64,000 bases of DNA from Amycolatopsis jejuensis (GTDB taxonomy: Bacteria; Actinomycetota; Actinomycetes; Mycobacteriales; Pseudonocardiaceae). Location of the stretch: contig NZ_JNYZ01000001.1 in the NCBI RefSeq assembly GCF_000717335.1, forward strand, positions 124,001 through 188,000, read 5' to 3'. Below, piece after piece: positions 37,808 to 46,536 of the stretch. Position 1 is the stretch's first letter. Each line of letters opens with the position of its first letter. Under the pieces are notes generated by a model. The model made no database searches, was not told where the DNA came from, and saw only the letters and a list, made by a program, of their open reading frames with translations. A program made the translations under genes and the position numbers.

Positions 37808-39283
37808 TCAGAGCTGAACCATGACGGTCTTGGTTTCGGTGTACGCGTCGAGGACCTGCGTGCCGTGCTCCCGGCCGATGCCGGACTGCTTGAACCCGCC
37901 GAACGGCACGGTGCCCGCGCTCATCACGCCGTAGGTGTTCACCCAGATCGTCCCGGCCTCGATCGCTGCGGCGATCCGGTGTGCCCGGGACAGATCCCGC
38001 GTCCACAACGACGCGGACAGCCCGTAGACCGTGTCGTTCCCGAGGCGGATGACCTCGTCCTCGGTGGTGAACGTCAGCAATGCCGCGACGGGGCCGAAGA
38101 TCTCCTCCTGCGCGATGCGGGACGCGTTGCTCAGGCCTTCGATCAGCGTCGCAGGCACGAACAACCCGCGTGGCGCCTCGGTGACCCGTACCACCGAGCC
38201 ACCTTCTTGCTCGGCCACCTCGAAGTACGCGGTGACCCGCTCGTGGTGCTGCCGCGCGGCCAGCGGGCCCATCGTGGTGGCCGGGTCCAGCGGGTCGCCC
38301 AGGGTGCAGGCCTTCATCTGCTCCAGCAGAAGAGCGCGGAACTCGTCCTTGACCGATTCCTCGACGAAGATCCTCGACCCGGCCACGCAGCCTTCGCCGG
38401 AGCCCGCGGTGAACCCGAGCGCGGCGCCCTGCGCGGCGGCGGCGAGATCCGCGTCGGCGAACACGATCGTCGGCGACTTGCCCCCCAGTTCGAGCGTGAC
38501 GCGCTTCAGGTCGCGGCTGGCGGTCTCCATGATGTGCTTGCCGACGGCTACCGAGCCGGTGAACGAAATCTTGTCGACCCCGGGGTGCCGGATCAAGGCT
38601 TCCCCGGTCACGCCGCCGTCCCCGGTGACGATGTTGACGACCCCCGGCGGTACGCCTGCCTCGTCGAGCAATTCGGCGAACCGCAGCGCGGTCAGTGACG
38701 ACCACAGCGCCGGTTTCGCCACCACCGTGTTACCGGTGGCCAGTGCGGGCGCGACCTTCCACACGAGCTGGAGAAGCGGCCCGTTCCACGCGGTGATCGT
38801 TGCCACCACGCCGATCGGCTGCCGCACCACGTACGCGTGCATGCCCGGCGACGACGGCGCGGTCTGCCCGTAGATCTTGGTCGGCCAGCCCGCGTAGTGC
38901 CGCAGCACCTCCACCGAATGCGCGACCATCCACGTCGTGAGCCCGATCGGACCGCCCATGTCGGCCGATTCGAGCCGGGCCAGCTCATCGCTGTGCGCCT
39001 CGACCAGGTCCGCGATCCGCAGCAGCAGGGTGGTGCGTTCGTACGGCGCCACTCCCGACCACGAGGGGAAGGCTTGCCGGGCCGCTGCCACCGCCGCGTC
39101 GATGTCCTCCGGCCCGGCAACCGGGATGGCGGTCAGCGGCTGCTCGGTCGTCGGATCGATCGAATCGGCGTACGCCCCGGACCGGGGCTCGACCCACTTG
39201 CCGTTGAGGTAGAGCTTCTTGGGTCCGGTGGTGGCGAAGGCCGGGACCCCCGGCCGGGCGTCGGACACGGTGTCGGCTGTCAT
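37808..39283 (-). CDS. Aldehyde dehydrogenase (NAD-type)
   Basis: A 491-residue ALDH with the nucleophile Cys299 (GSGEGCVAGSR) and general base Glu265 (TLELGGKSP). The substrate funnel has ITAWNGPLLQL, where Gly replaces the usual Phe of WNFP. It is co-transcribed with an alcohol dehydrogenase and a Gfo/Idh oxidoreductase, overlapping the latter by 4 bp. It probably oxidises a side-chain aldehyde or a semialdehyde formed after ring cleavage. A CoA-acylating role like MhpF is not supported by its family. Confidence 0.93.
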   Translation of the reverse strand: MTADTVSDARPGVPAFATTGPKKLYLNGKWVEPRSGAYADSIDPTTEQPLTAIPVAGPEDIDAAVAAARQAFPSWSGVAPYERTTLLLRIADLVEAHSDELARLESADMGGPIGLTTWMVAHSVEVLRHYAGWPTKIYGQTAPSSPGMHAYVVRQPIGVVATITAWNGPLLQLVWKVAPALATGNTVVAKPALWSSLTALRFAELLDEAGVPPGVVNIVTGDGGVTGEALIRHPGVDKISFTGSVAVGKHIMETASRDLKRVTLELGGKSPTIVFADADLAAAAQGAALGFTAGSGEGCVAGSRIFVEESVKDEFRALLLEQMKACTLGDPLDPATTMGPLAARQHHERVTAYFEVAEQEGGSVVRVTEAPRGLFVPATLIEGLSNASRIAQEEIFGPVAALLTFTTEDEVIRLGNDTVYGLSASLWTRDLSRAHRIAAAIEAGTIWVNTYGVMSAGTVPFGGFKQSGIGREHGTQVLDAYTETKTVMVQL

Positions 39284-40458
39284 GCGGTTTTCCTTGCCTG
39301 GTCGGGTGTTCGGGGAACCTGGACGCGAGTGCGCTTCTCCGCTGCCTCGTTCACGCTGTCGAGGAGCTGGTGAATGCGGACGGCGTGGTCGAAGTCGAGC
39401 GGGTTGGGCGCACCGGCGCGCACCGCGTCGGCGTACTGCTGGTACAGGTGCGCGACGTTGTACGGCTGCCCTTGAGGGACGGCGTCCGGCACGCGCCGGT
39501 ACGAGGTAGGCACCGCGAGGTCTTCGAAGTCCGCACCCTGGCCGGGCAGGCCGTAGACCCGCATGTCGCTGGGGATGCCGGGTTGCCGTTCCGCGGGCGG
39601 CAGCCGCTCTTTGCTGGTGACCGCGAGCAAGCCGGTGGACCCGCTGATTTCCAGGTGGAACGGCTTGTCCATGGCCGACGTCATCGTCATGTGCGCGGTC
39701 GCGACGCCGCCGTGTGCCAGCCGTCCCTGCACGAGGACGTGGTCGGGCGCGGTCACCGGGTAGTCGGCGCCGGCGCCTTCGACGGTGACGGTCGGCAGCA
39801 GCACCTCCAGGTAGGCCTGGAGGTCGCAGAACGGGCCGACGTAAGCGTCCATGATGTCCAGCGAATGCCCGCCCAGGATCGTGAGGCCGGCGTTCCCGCG
39901 GTCCCGGTCGACGATGTAGAGGTACGACTCGGGCAGTGCCAGCTGGGAGGTCTGGTCGTTGGCGCGCTGATGCACCACGGACATCACGTCACCGACGTAG
40001 CCCTGACCGATCAGATCCCGCACGTACGCGACTTCCGGTGCGCACCGGTTCTGCAGGCCGATGAGCGTCCGTACCCCGCGTGCCCGGGCGGCGTCGCGGA
40101 GTTCGATCGCCTGGCTCGTCGACGGGGCCAGCGGCCACTCGCAGAAGACGTCCTTTCCCGCCTCGATCGCCTGCCTGGTCAGGTCGAAGTGGGTCATCAT
40201 GTTGGTGGTGACGCACACCAGGTCGAGGTCCGGATGACGGAGCATCCCGGCGTAGTCGCCGAACGCCAGCGGAATGCCGTGGGCATGCGCGGCGGCCTCC
40301 GCGCTGGATTGGCTGGTGGACGCGACGGCGACCAGCTCGAAGTCCGGCAACGCTTTGAGGGCAGGCACGTGGGCGACCGAGCCCCAGCGGAACCCGTCCG
40401 CCCGCGCACCCACGATGCCGACGCGGATCGGGCCCTGCCGATCAGGACGAATGTTCAC
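39280..40458 (-). CDS. Gfo/Idh/MocA-family NAD(P)-dependent oxidoreductase (Gal80-like)
   Basis: A 392-residue protein with a Rossmann start (RVGIVGARADGFRWGS) of the Gal80-like variant, then DLVCVTTNMMTHFDLTRQAIEAGKDVFCEWPLA, where EWPLA takes the place of the family EKPLA motif: the usual Lys is a Trp. The loss of that Lys is common in Gal80-like proteins and makes the reaction uncertain. LigC (4-carboxy-2-hydroxymuconate semialdehyde dehydrogenase) is a member of this superfamily from aromatic catabolism. GTG 40458 overlaps the lyase stop by 4 bp. Confidence 0.85.
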   Translation of the reverse strand: MNIRPDRQGPIRVGIVGARADGFRWGSVAHVPALKALPDFELVAVASTSQSSAEAAAHAHGIPLAFGDYAGMLRHPDLDLVCVTTNMMTHFDLTRQAIEAGKDVFCEWPLAPSTSQAIELRDAARARGVRTLIGLQNRCAPEVAYVRDLIGQGYVGDVMSVVHQRANDQTSQLALPESYLYIVDRDRGNAGLTILGGHSLDIMDAYVGPFCDLQAYLEVLLPTVTVEGAGADYPVTAPDHVLVQGRLAHGGVATAHMTMTSAMDKPFHLEISGSTGLLAVTSKERLPPAERQPGIPSDMRVYGLPGQGADFEDLAVPTSYRRVPDAVPQGQPYNVAHLYQQYADAVRAGAPNPLDFDHAVRIHQLLDSVNEAAEKRTRVQVPRTPDQARKTA

Positions 40459-41390
40459 TGCTGCCCCTTCAACCCGTTCTCGATGGCGAAATAGTCTTCG
40501 AGCCGCACGGCCTCCATCAGGGTCCGCACGTTGTGGTAGCGGCCGGGCCTCGCCACGATGAACCGGCCGTCGGTACCGTCCTGCTTGATCGCGGCGAAGG
40601 CTTCGGAGATCGCATTCGCGGCGGCGCCGAGCGCAGTCGCGGTGAACATGAAGAACGCGTAACCGGCGGCCGCCATGTCGTCGACGGTGTAGCCCTCCGG
40701 CGGCGGATTGCCCATGCCCATCACGGGTCCGTCGATGGCCTTCACCACCCGGCGGTGCAGCGCCATCTGTTCGTCCGGCGGGAGCGAGTCGTACGGCACG
40801 CCGTCGACGTTCATCAGCATCGGCATCACCATGTCGGCCCCGGCTTCGAGGTAGACATTGCAGCGCTCGATCACCTCGGCGAGCGAGACCGTGTCGGCAT
40901 CCGTCCTTGCCACGATCACGAAATCGGGGTCGGTGCGGGCCGCACACGCCGCGGCGACCCGCTCGACGGCCTGCTCGCGCGTGACGATCGTGCGGGCGTC
41001 GAGGACCGGGCAGCGTTTCGGGAGCGGCTGGTCCTCGATGTGGATTCCGGCAATCCCCGCGCGCTCGAGTTCTCGCACGGTCCGGTGCACGTTCAGCACC
41101 CCGCCGAACCCGGTGTCGGCGTCGGCGAGGACCGGGATGTCGATCGCCGACGTGATCCGTGCGGCGTGCGAGGCGACCTCGCTCAACGTGAGCAGGCCGA
41201 GATCCGGCGCACCGAGCTGGGTCACCTCCATGCCGAGCCCGGTCAGGTGCACTGCCGGGAACCCGGACAGCTCCGCGAGCCGTGCGGACAACGGGTCGTA
41301 GCATCCGGCGGCGACGACCATGCCTTCGCGCAGCAGGCCGCGAAGCCTCGTGGTGGCCCGTTCGGCGGGCCGGGATTCGAGCTGGTTCAC
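40455..41390 (-). CDS. PEP mutase/isocitrate lyase superfamily lyase (2-methylisocitrate/2,3-dimethylmalate lyase-like)
   Basis: A 311-residue TIM-barrel enzyme with ADADTGFG (89-96, magnesium site) and IHIEDQPLPKRCPVL (117-130). The Lys-Arg-Cys with Cys127 corresponds to the catalytic KKCGH/KRCGH of isocitrate and 2-methylisocitrate lyases, but the following Gly-His is Pro-Val. The Cys favours a C-C lyase over PEP mutase or hydrolase. With LeuC/LeuD-like genes directly before it, cleavage of a substituted malate to pyruvate plus an acid is a plausible step, as for 2,3-dimethylmalate lyase in nicotinate fermentation. GTG 41390 overlaps the LeuD-like stop by 4 bp. Confidence 0.85.
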   Translation of the reverse strand: MNQLESRPAERATTRLRGLLREGMVVAAGCYDPLSARLAELSGFPAVHLTGLGMEVTQLGAPDLGLLTLSEVASHAARITSAIDIPVLADADTGFGGVLNVHRTVRELERAGIAGIHIEDQPLPKRCPVLDARTIVTREQAVERVAAACAARTDPDFVIVARTDADTVSLAEVIERCNVYLEAGADMVMPMLMNVDGVPYDSLPPDEQMALHRRVVKAIDGPVMGMGNPPPEGYTVDDMAAAGYAFFMFTATALGAAANAISEAFAAIKQDGTDGRFIVARPGRYHNVRTLMEAVRLEDYFAIENGLKGQQ

Positions 41391-41908
41391 CGGGCCAGAG
41401 CTCCGTGCACCCGGGCGGCCGCCCACGGGGTGCTGCCGCCGGCTTCGAGGATGCCGAGCACGATCGGGCTGACCGGCTCGAATTCCCGTTCGGTGTGCCG
41501 GGTCAGGTTGACCGCGCGGCCGGCCCCGAGGTCGACCTCCAGCTCCTCCCCGGTCTCGGCGAAGGACGAGATCCCCGGAATGGACCAGACCGGTTTGCCC
41601 GCGTCGACGGCGGCCCGCAGGTACAACGCTCCCACGCTGTCCGCGAACATCGCGGCGAAACCGGCGTGGGCCGCGCCCTCGATCGCCGTCAGGTAGTAGT
41701 GCGCGTGCCCGGCCCCGAGGTTCTCGCCCGCGAGGAGCAGGTCACCCGGCCGGACGCGGCCCGCCAGCGACGGGTCGATGTCTTCCAGGACGTGCCGGGC
41801 GCATTCGGCCCAGTTCCTGGACATCCCGTACTCGTCGTACCGCGCCGGGACCAGATCGGTGGCCGATACGTGGTCGCCGACTTTCCAGACGGCACCTCGG
41901 AACTTCAT
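41387..41908 (-). CDS. Aconitase-type hydro-lyase small subunit (LeuD-like)
   Basis: A 173-residue swivel-domain subunit: VWKVGDHVSATDLVPARY at the start and GDLLLAGENLGAGHAHYYLT in the centre, the latter a variant of the GxNFGxGSSRE loop of LeuD. The Ser-Arg pair of that loop is replaced by His-Ala-His, so the substrate differs from isopropylmalate. It overlaps the large-subunit gene by 4 bp. Probably a hydratase or isomerase of a substituted maleate/malate. Confidence 0.87.
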   Translation of the reverse strand: MKFRGAVWKVGDHVSATDLVPARYDEYGMSRNWAECARHVLEDIDPSLAGRVRPGDLLLAGENLGAGHAHYYLTAIEGAAHAGFAAMFADSVGALYLRAAVDAGKPVWSIPGISSFAETGEELEVDLGAGRAVNLTRHTEREFEPVSPIVLGILEAGGSTPWAAARVHGALAR

Positions 41909-43200
41909 GAGCGGGCTCCCTCGGGCAGGTAGGCGGCCGGGTCCGCGATGACCCCGGCGATGGCGGACGCAGCGGCGACGGCCGCGTTGCCCAGCAGGAT
42001 TTCCGCGGCGGAGCTCCCCATCCGGCCCCGCAGCGTCTCGACCGAAGTGGACAGGCAGCGTTCCCCGTCGCCGAGCTTGAGCGGGGACAGATTTCCGTGG
42101 TAGCAGCCGCCGCAGCCGGGCTGGGTGACCGTCGCGCCCGCGGCGAGCAGGGTCGCGAGCGTGCCGTCGGCGGCTGCTTCCCGCGCCACCGCCGCGGAGA
42201 TCGGGGTCACGACCAGCCGGACCCCGTCCGCCACCGAGCGGCCCCGCAGGATCTCGGCGGCCAGTGCGAGGTCCGAATGCCTGCCGCTGGAACAAGAACC
42301 GATGTTGACCGCGTCGAGGCCGAGCCCGAGGACGTCGTCCAGCTCGCGGACCCGGGTGATGTCGTGCGGGCCCGCGACCAGCGGCCGGACCGCACTGAGG
42401 TCGACGGTGTGGGTCAGCACGTATGGGGCATCGGCGTCCGGTGAGACGGGTTCGAACGGCTTGCGTGCGCGGGGACGCACGTAGGACAGGAGGCGGTCGT
42501 CAGGCGGGAAGATCATCGTGAGCGCACCCGTCTGCACCGCGCTGTTCGCGATCGCCATCCGGACGTCCACGGACAGGCTCGCGATGCCCGGTCCGGAGAA
42601 CTCGACGACCCGACCGTTCACCACCCCGGCGAGGTCGCGCAGCAGCTGGTAGCCCACGTCCTTGCCGGTCACGCCCGGCGGCAGCTCCCCTTCGAGCCGC
42701 ACGTCGATCGCTTCCGGGACCTGAAGCCAGACGTCGCCGGTGAGCAGGATCGCGTCGGTCCCCCACATCGACGGCATGGCGAAACAGTTCACCGCACCCA
42801 TCGTCGAGCTCTGCGTGTCGAGGCCGATGACCACCGAACCGGGCAGTGCCCACCCGTCCTCGACCGGGATCTGGTGCGAGAGCCCGTTGCGCCCGAAGTC
42901 GTAGACCTGGCCGGGCGGAATGCCTTCCGCGGCGGCGAACTTGCGGATCTTCGGGTGCTCCCGTACCGCGGCGGCGGGCATCCAGTCGGGCTGGAAGGTG
43001 TGGTCGAAGCAGAAGATCACCTTCGCCGGATCCCAGACGTGCCAGCCGTTCGCCTCGAAGGTGTCGATGAACGTCGTGCCGTCCGGACAGGTCACCAGGT
43101 CGACGGCGGGCAGGACGATGGCACCCGGATCGGCCCGGCCGGTCCCCGCCGCCCGCGCGAGCAGCTTGCTGGTCATGGTCTGCGCCCTCGGGGCTGCCAT
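41905..43200 (-). CDS. Aconitase-type hydro-lyase large subunit (LeuC-like)
   Basis: A 431-residue [4Fe-4S] subunit. Candidate cluster ligands are the Cys in NIGSCSSGRHSDL and the CxxC of TQPGCGGCYHGN; CFDHTFQPDW near residue 70 matches the active-site DH of LeuC. ATG 43200 has GGAG upstream. As first gene of the operon it lies 112 bp from the divergent GntR gene, with an ATTGTTACACAAT dyad between. Similar pairs include isopropylmalate isomerase, homoaconitase and dimethylmaleate hydratase; the last, plus a PEPM-type lyase, is the closest functional parallel here. Confidence 0.88.
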   Translation of the reverse strand: MAAPRAQTMTSKLLARAAGTGRADPGAIVLPAVDLVTCPDGTTFIDTFEANGWHVWDPAKVIFCFDHTFQPDWMPAAAVREHPKIRKFAAAEGIPPGQVYDFGRNGLSHQIPVEDGWALPGSVVIGLDTQSSTMGAVNCFAMPSMWGTDAILLTGDVWLQVPEAIDVRLEGELPPGVTGKDVGYQLLRDLAGVVNGRVVEFSGPGIASLSVDVRMAIANSAVQTGALTMIFPPDDRLLSYVRPRARKPFEPVSPDADAPYVLTHTVDLSAVRPLVAGPHDITRVRELDDVLGLGLDAVNIGSCSSGRHSDLALAAEILRGRSVADGVRLVVTPISAAVAREAAADGTLATLLAAGATVTQPGCGGCYHGNLSPLKLGDGERCLSTSVETLRGRMGSSAAEILLGNAAVAAASAIAGVIADPAAYLPEGARS

Positions 43201-43228
43201 CTGGACTCCTTCGGCCGGGCCTGCAATA

Positions 43229-43241
43229 ATTGTTACACAAT
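43229..43241. promoter_or_regulatory. Dyad ATTGT-TAC-ACAAT, probable GntR operator
   Basis: Perfect 5-bp arms flank a 3-nt centre, in the gap between the LeuC-like gene and the divergent GntR gene. A further ACAAT follows at 43245-43249. The 10-mer ATTGTTACAC recurs, inverted, at 49055-49064 upstream of mhpA, which points to one regulator for both operons. Confidence 0.65.
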
Positions 43242-43312
43242 CGAACAATGAGACACTGGGTTTTACCACCCCGGTTTGACTACCCAGGGTCGTCGGCGAC
43301 GAGGAGGGCATG

Positions 43313-43978
43313 ATGAGCTCGGCAGGAACCGGACCGGCCGGAGACCCGGTGGTCCCGTTGACCGTGGTGACCACCGTCGACGCGGTCGCCGCGCACCTGA
43401 CGGAGCGGATCCTCAACGCCGACCTCGAAACCGGCGCGCGCCTGCGCGAGTCGGCGCTGGCGGTCGACTACAACGTCTCCCGGCACACGCTCCGGGCCGC
43501 CCTCGCGCGGCTCACCAGTGCCGGTCTGCTCGTCTACGGCAGCAACAAGGGCTGGCGAGTCCGCGAGCTGAACAAGGACGACTTCGCCGACATCGCGTTT
43601 CTCCGGCTCGGCCTGGAACTCCACGCGCTGCGTGCGGTGGCCGAACGCGGCACCGGAATCGGCCCGGCGAAACAGAGTCTCGGCGAGATGCTCGCCATGA
43701 CGGAGGACACCAGCTGGGTCCGCCGGCTGGTCGTCGACATGCAATTCCACCGCGAGCTCGTCGACGAGGCGGGCAGCCCCCGGCTGAGCGCCGCCTACCG
43801 CGACACGCAGCTTTCCCTGCACCTGTACCTGGTCCAGCGGCGCGACTGGTTCGAGCCGAAGTCGTTGCAGGAGTGGAAAGACCTGCACGAGCGGCTCGCC
43901 ACCACCGTGGAGAGTGGCGACCCCGAACGCGTCGAAGCGGTGCTGCGGGCTCAACTTGCGTACTCCCTCAACGACTGA
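43313..43978 (+). CDS. GntR-family (FCD) transcriptional regulator
   Basis: A 221-residue regulator: winged helix at about residues 22-85 (LRESALAVDYNVSRHTLRAAL) and a C-terminal FCD domain (RRLVVDMQFHRELVDEAGS). Two ATGs occur in a row; the second (43313) is 5 nt after AGGAGG and is preferred over 43310. It is divergent from the nine-gene operon and convergent with the alpha/beta hydrolase gene, overlapping its end by 28 bp. It is the natural candidate to bind ATTGTTACAC sites at 43229 and 49055. Confidence 0.88.
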   Translation: MSSAGTGPAGDPVVPLTVVTTVDAVAAHLTERILNADLETGARLRESALAVDYNVSRHTLRAALARLTSAGLLVYGSNKGWRVRELNKDDFADIAFLRLGLELHALRAVAERGTGIGPAKQSLGEMLAMTEDTSWVRRLVVDMQFHRELVDEAGSPRLSAAYRDTQLSLHLYLVQRRDWFEPKSLQEWKDLHERLATTVESGDPERVEAVLRAQLAYSLND

Positions 43979-44802
43979 CGGCCGAACTGCCCGGACAGGA
44001 ACTCCAGCAACACCGCCACCGTCGGCTCGGGCTGCTCGATCTGCGGGCAATGACCCGCGTCGGCGATCCGCGCCGCGCGCGAAACCGGGATCTGCGTGGT
44101 GAGCTCGTCGGTCCAGCCGGTCGGCTTGAGCTTGTCCTCGGCACCGGCCACCACCAACGTGGGTACCCCGATCTCCCGGTACCCGATCCCCGGCGCGGGC
44201 CGACCCTCCGCTGCCGGGCGGCGGAACCGGGCGGCGGCAATGGCTTCCCACGCACCGGGCTCGATGCTGAGGCGATGCCGCCGCGCGACGTAGTCGTCGT
44301 CGGCTGGCCAGCGGTCTCCGTGGAACAACGCGGCGACGATGGCGCGCATCCCGTCGAGCGACCCGTCGTAGTCGAACAGCGCGTCGGTGTGCGGGGAGCT
44401 TTCCAGCTTCCCGCCTCCGGCGATCGACACGAGGGCCCGCGCGGGCAGCCGGGAGCGGCGCGAACCCGCGTCGGCCAGCGCCAGCATGCCGCCCATGGAA
44501 TTGCCGATCACCGCGAAGTCGTGCAGACCGAGCGTGGCGCAAAACCTGGCCAGATGGGCGATCCGCCTGCCGCGGCCGTCGAGGAAGTCCACGATCTTGT
44601 CCGTCCGGCCGAAGCCGAGGAGGTCGGGCGCGATGACCCGGTAGTGCTCGGCCAGCGGGCCGATCGAGGACTCCCAGCAGATTTCCGCTCCGCCACCGAA
44701 CTCGCCGCCGTGCAGCAGCAGGACCGGCTGTCCCTCTCCGGCGGTCAAGTAGCTGGTGCTGATTCCGTCGACGACCACGGTCGATCGCGTATAGGTATCC
44801 AT
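43951..44802 (-). CDS. Alpha/beta hydrolase (possible second C-C or ester hydrolase)
   Basis: A 283-residue alpha/beta hydrolase with the nucleophile Ser102 in VIGNSMGGMLAL, Asp in AGAEDKLKP and His in DAGHCPQIEQPEP. The GGAEICWESSIGPLAEHYRVIAPDLLGFGRTDK stretch, split by the oxyanion region HGGEFGG, resembles meta-cleavage hydrolases such as BphD/HsaD. It could act on a second ring-fission product or on a lactone/enol ester. It is last in the operon mhpA-iclR-KstD-like-hydrolase, 3 bp after the flavoprotein. Confidence 0.85.
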   Translation of the reverse strand: MDTYTRSTVVVDGISTSYLTAGEGQPVLLLHGGEFGGGAEICWESSIGPLAEHYRVIAPDLLGFGRTDKIVDFLDGRGRRIAHLARFCATLGLHDFAVIGNSMGGMLALADAGSRRSRLPARALVSIAGGGKLESSPHTDALFDYDGSLDGMRAIVAALFHGDRWPADDDYVARRHRLSIEPGAWEAIAAARFRRPAAEGRPAPGIGYREIGVPTLVVAGAEDKLKPTGWTDELTTQIPVSRAARIADAGHCPQIEQPEPTVAVLLEFLSGQFGRQSLREYAS

Positions 44803-44805
44803 CGG

Positions 44806-46536
44806 TCAGCTCCGTGGTCCGGTGGATTCGCGTTCGCGCAAGGACTGCGCGGCATGCCGGGCGGCGACGAAGCCGAACGCCATGGCGGGTCCGATGGTGG
44901 CCCCCGCTCCGGCGTAGCTCCGGCCCATCACGCTGGCCGCGGTGTTCCCGGTGGCGTACAGGCCCTCGATCACCGTTCCGTCCCGGCGGTACACCCGGGC
45001 CGAGGCGTCAGTGACCAGCCCGCCGTTCGTGCCGAGGTCACCGGGGACGATCTGGAACGCGTAGAACGGTGGCTTGTCGACGACGGCGAGGTTGGGATTG
45101 GGCAACGTGGCATCGCCGTAGTAGTTGTCGTAGGCGCTGTCGCCCCGGTTGAAGTCGTCGTCATGTCCGGACCGGGCCAGCGCGTTGAAGCGCTCGGCGG
45201 TCGCCACCAGTGCCGGGGCGGGTACGCCGATCTCGGCGGCGAGTTCCGGCCAGCTGTCCGCTTTCTTCACCACGCCCGAGTCGAGCCATGCCTGCGGAAC
45301 GCTGCCACCGGTGGGCACCGGTGCGCCCGGAATCCGGGGCAGCGGCAGGTGACCGGCGAAGACGTAGCGGCGCCAGCTGCGCGTGTCGATGATCAGCCAG
45401 GACGGAATGTGCGCGACCCCCGAGCGCTCGCCCGCGATGACGGCGTGCCCGAAATCGGTGTACGGCGCAGCTTCGTTGACGAACCGCACACCCGCCCCGT
45501 TGACCACGAACTGGCCGGGGATCATGCGTTCGTTCAGCATGAACTGCATCCGCCCGTCCGGCCACGGGATGGCCGGGAACCACCATGCCTCGTCCATCAG
45601 GTCGGTCGCGGCGTCCAATGCCTGTGCGGCCTTGATGCCGTCGCCGGTCGCGCCGTCGTTGCCGAGGCTCCAGTCGTGGTCGATCACCGGTTCGTGCTGC
45701 ATGCGCATCGGCAGATCGTGGTCGAACCCTCCGGTTGCAAGCACCACCCCACCGGTACTCCGGACCCGGACTGTCTCCCCGGAGCGCTCGACCGTGATCC
45801 CGGTGACGCTGCCGCCGCCGTCGCTGAGGAGGCCGGTCATCGGGCTGTCCAGCCACACTTCGACGCCGTGGTCGCGCAGCGCGAGCCACAGCCGGGCGGC
45901 GAGCGACTGTCCGATGGCGACCATCTGCACGCCGGTCACCCTTGCAACGGCCATGCGCCACAACAGTTTTGCGAGAATGCGCTTACCCCGCCAGCTCTGC
46001 CGGATGGTGTAGAAATCGTGCAGTTCCTTCGGGCCGAGCCAGATTCCCAGTGGGGCCAGGGCAAGAGGTTTGCGCAGCAGGGCCGCGTCGGTGCCGAGCG
46101 TCCGCAGGTCCAGGGGCGGGACATTGACCGTCCGTCCCAGCGCGGTCCCGCCGGGAAGATCGGGGTAATAGTCGGGATATCCCGGTTTCCAGACGAATTG
46201 CAGATGCGGGCTCGCCGTTTCCAGGAAATCGATCATCTCGGGGGTCGCCTCGACGTAGGCGCGCAGTCGCTCGTCATCTACCAGGCCTGCGGTGATCGCG
46301 CGCAGGTACTCCATGGCGTCGTGCGCGGTTCCCCGGTACCCGTCCCGCAGCAGTGCTTTCGCGCCGGGCGCCCAGATTCCCCCGCCCGACAACGCGGTCG
46401 TCCCGCCGAACACGGGTGCCTTCTCCACCAGCAGGACGTCGAGACCCGCCGCTTTCGCGGTGAGCGCCGCGGTCATCCCGCCGCCGCCCGACCCGACGAC
46501 GACCAGGTCCACTGTGCGTTCCTCGATGCCGGTCAT
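44806..46536 (-). CDS. 3-ketosteroid delta1-dehydrogenase-like FAD dehydrogenase
   Basis: A 576-residue flavoprotein of the FAD_binding_2/KstD group: LVVVGSGGGGMTAALTAKAAG near residue 11, VEKAPVFGGTTALSGGGIW, and a C-terminal GTNGGLVTDASARV with GLYATGNTAASVMGRSYAGAG. KstD enzymes remove hydrogens next to a ring ketone. Here no sterol genes are nearby, so a cyclohexenone-type ring acid that becomes a phenol for MhpA is an attractive but unproven substrate. ATGA overlap with the IclR gene stop. Confidence 0.85.
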   Translation of the reverse strand: MTGIEERTVDLVVVGSGGGGMTAALTAKAAGLDVLLVEKAPVFGGTTALSGGGIWAPGAKALLRDGYRGTAHDAMEYLRAITAGLVDDERLRAYVEATPEMIDFLETASPHLQFVWKPGYPDYYPDLPGGTALGRTVNVPPLDLRTLGTDAALLRKPLALAPLGIWLGPKELHDFYTIRQSWRGKRILAKLLWRMAVARVTGVQMVAIGQSLAARLWLALRDHGVEVWLDSPMTGLLSDGGGSVTGITVERSGETVRVRSTGGVVLATGGFDHDLPMRMQHEPVIDHDWSLGNDGATGDGIKAAQALDAATDLMDEAWWFPAIPWPDGRMQFMLNERMIPGQFVVNGAGVRFVNEAAPYTDFGHAVIAGERSGVAHIPSWLIIDTRSWRRYVFAGHLPLPRIPGAPVPTGGSVPQAWLDSGVVKKADSWPELAAEIGVPAPALVATAERFNALARSGHDDDFNRGDSAYDNYYGDATLPNPNLAVVDKPPFYAFQIVPGDLGTNGGLVTDASARVYRRDGTVIEGLYATGNTAASVMGRSYAGAGATIGPAMAFGFVAARHAAQSLRERESTGPRS

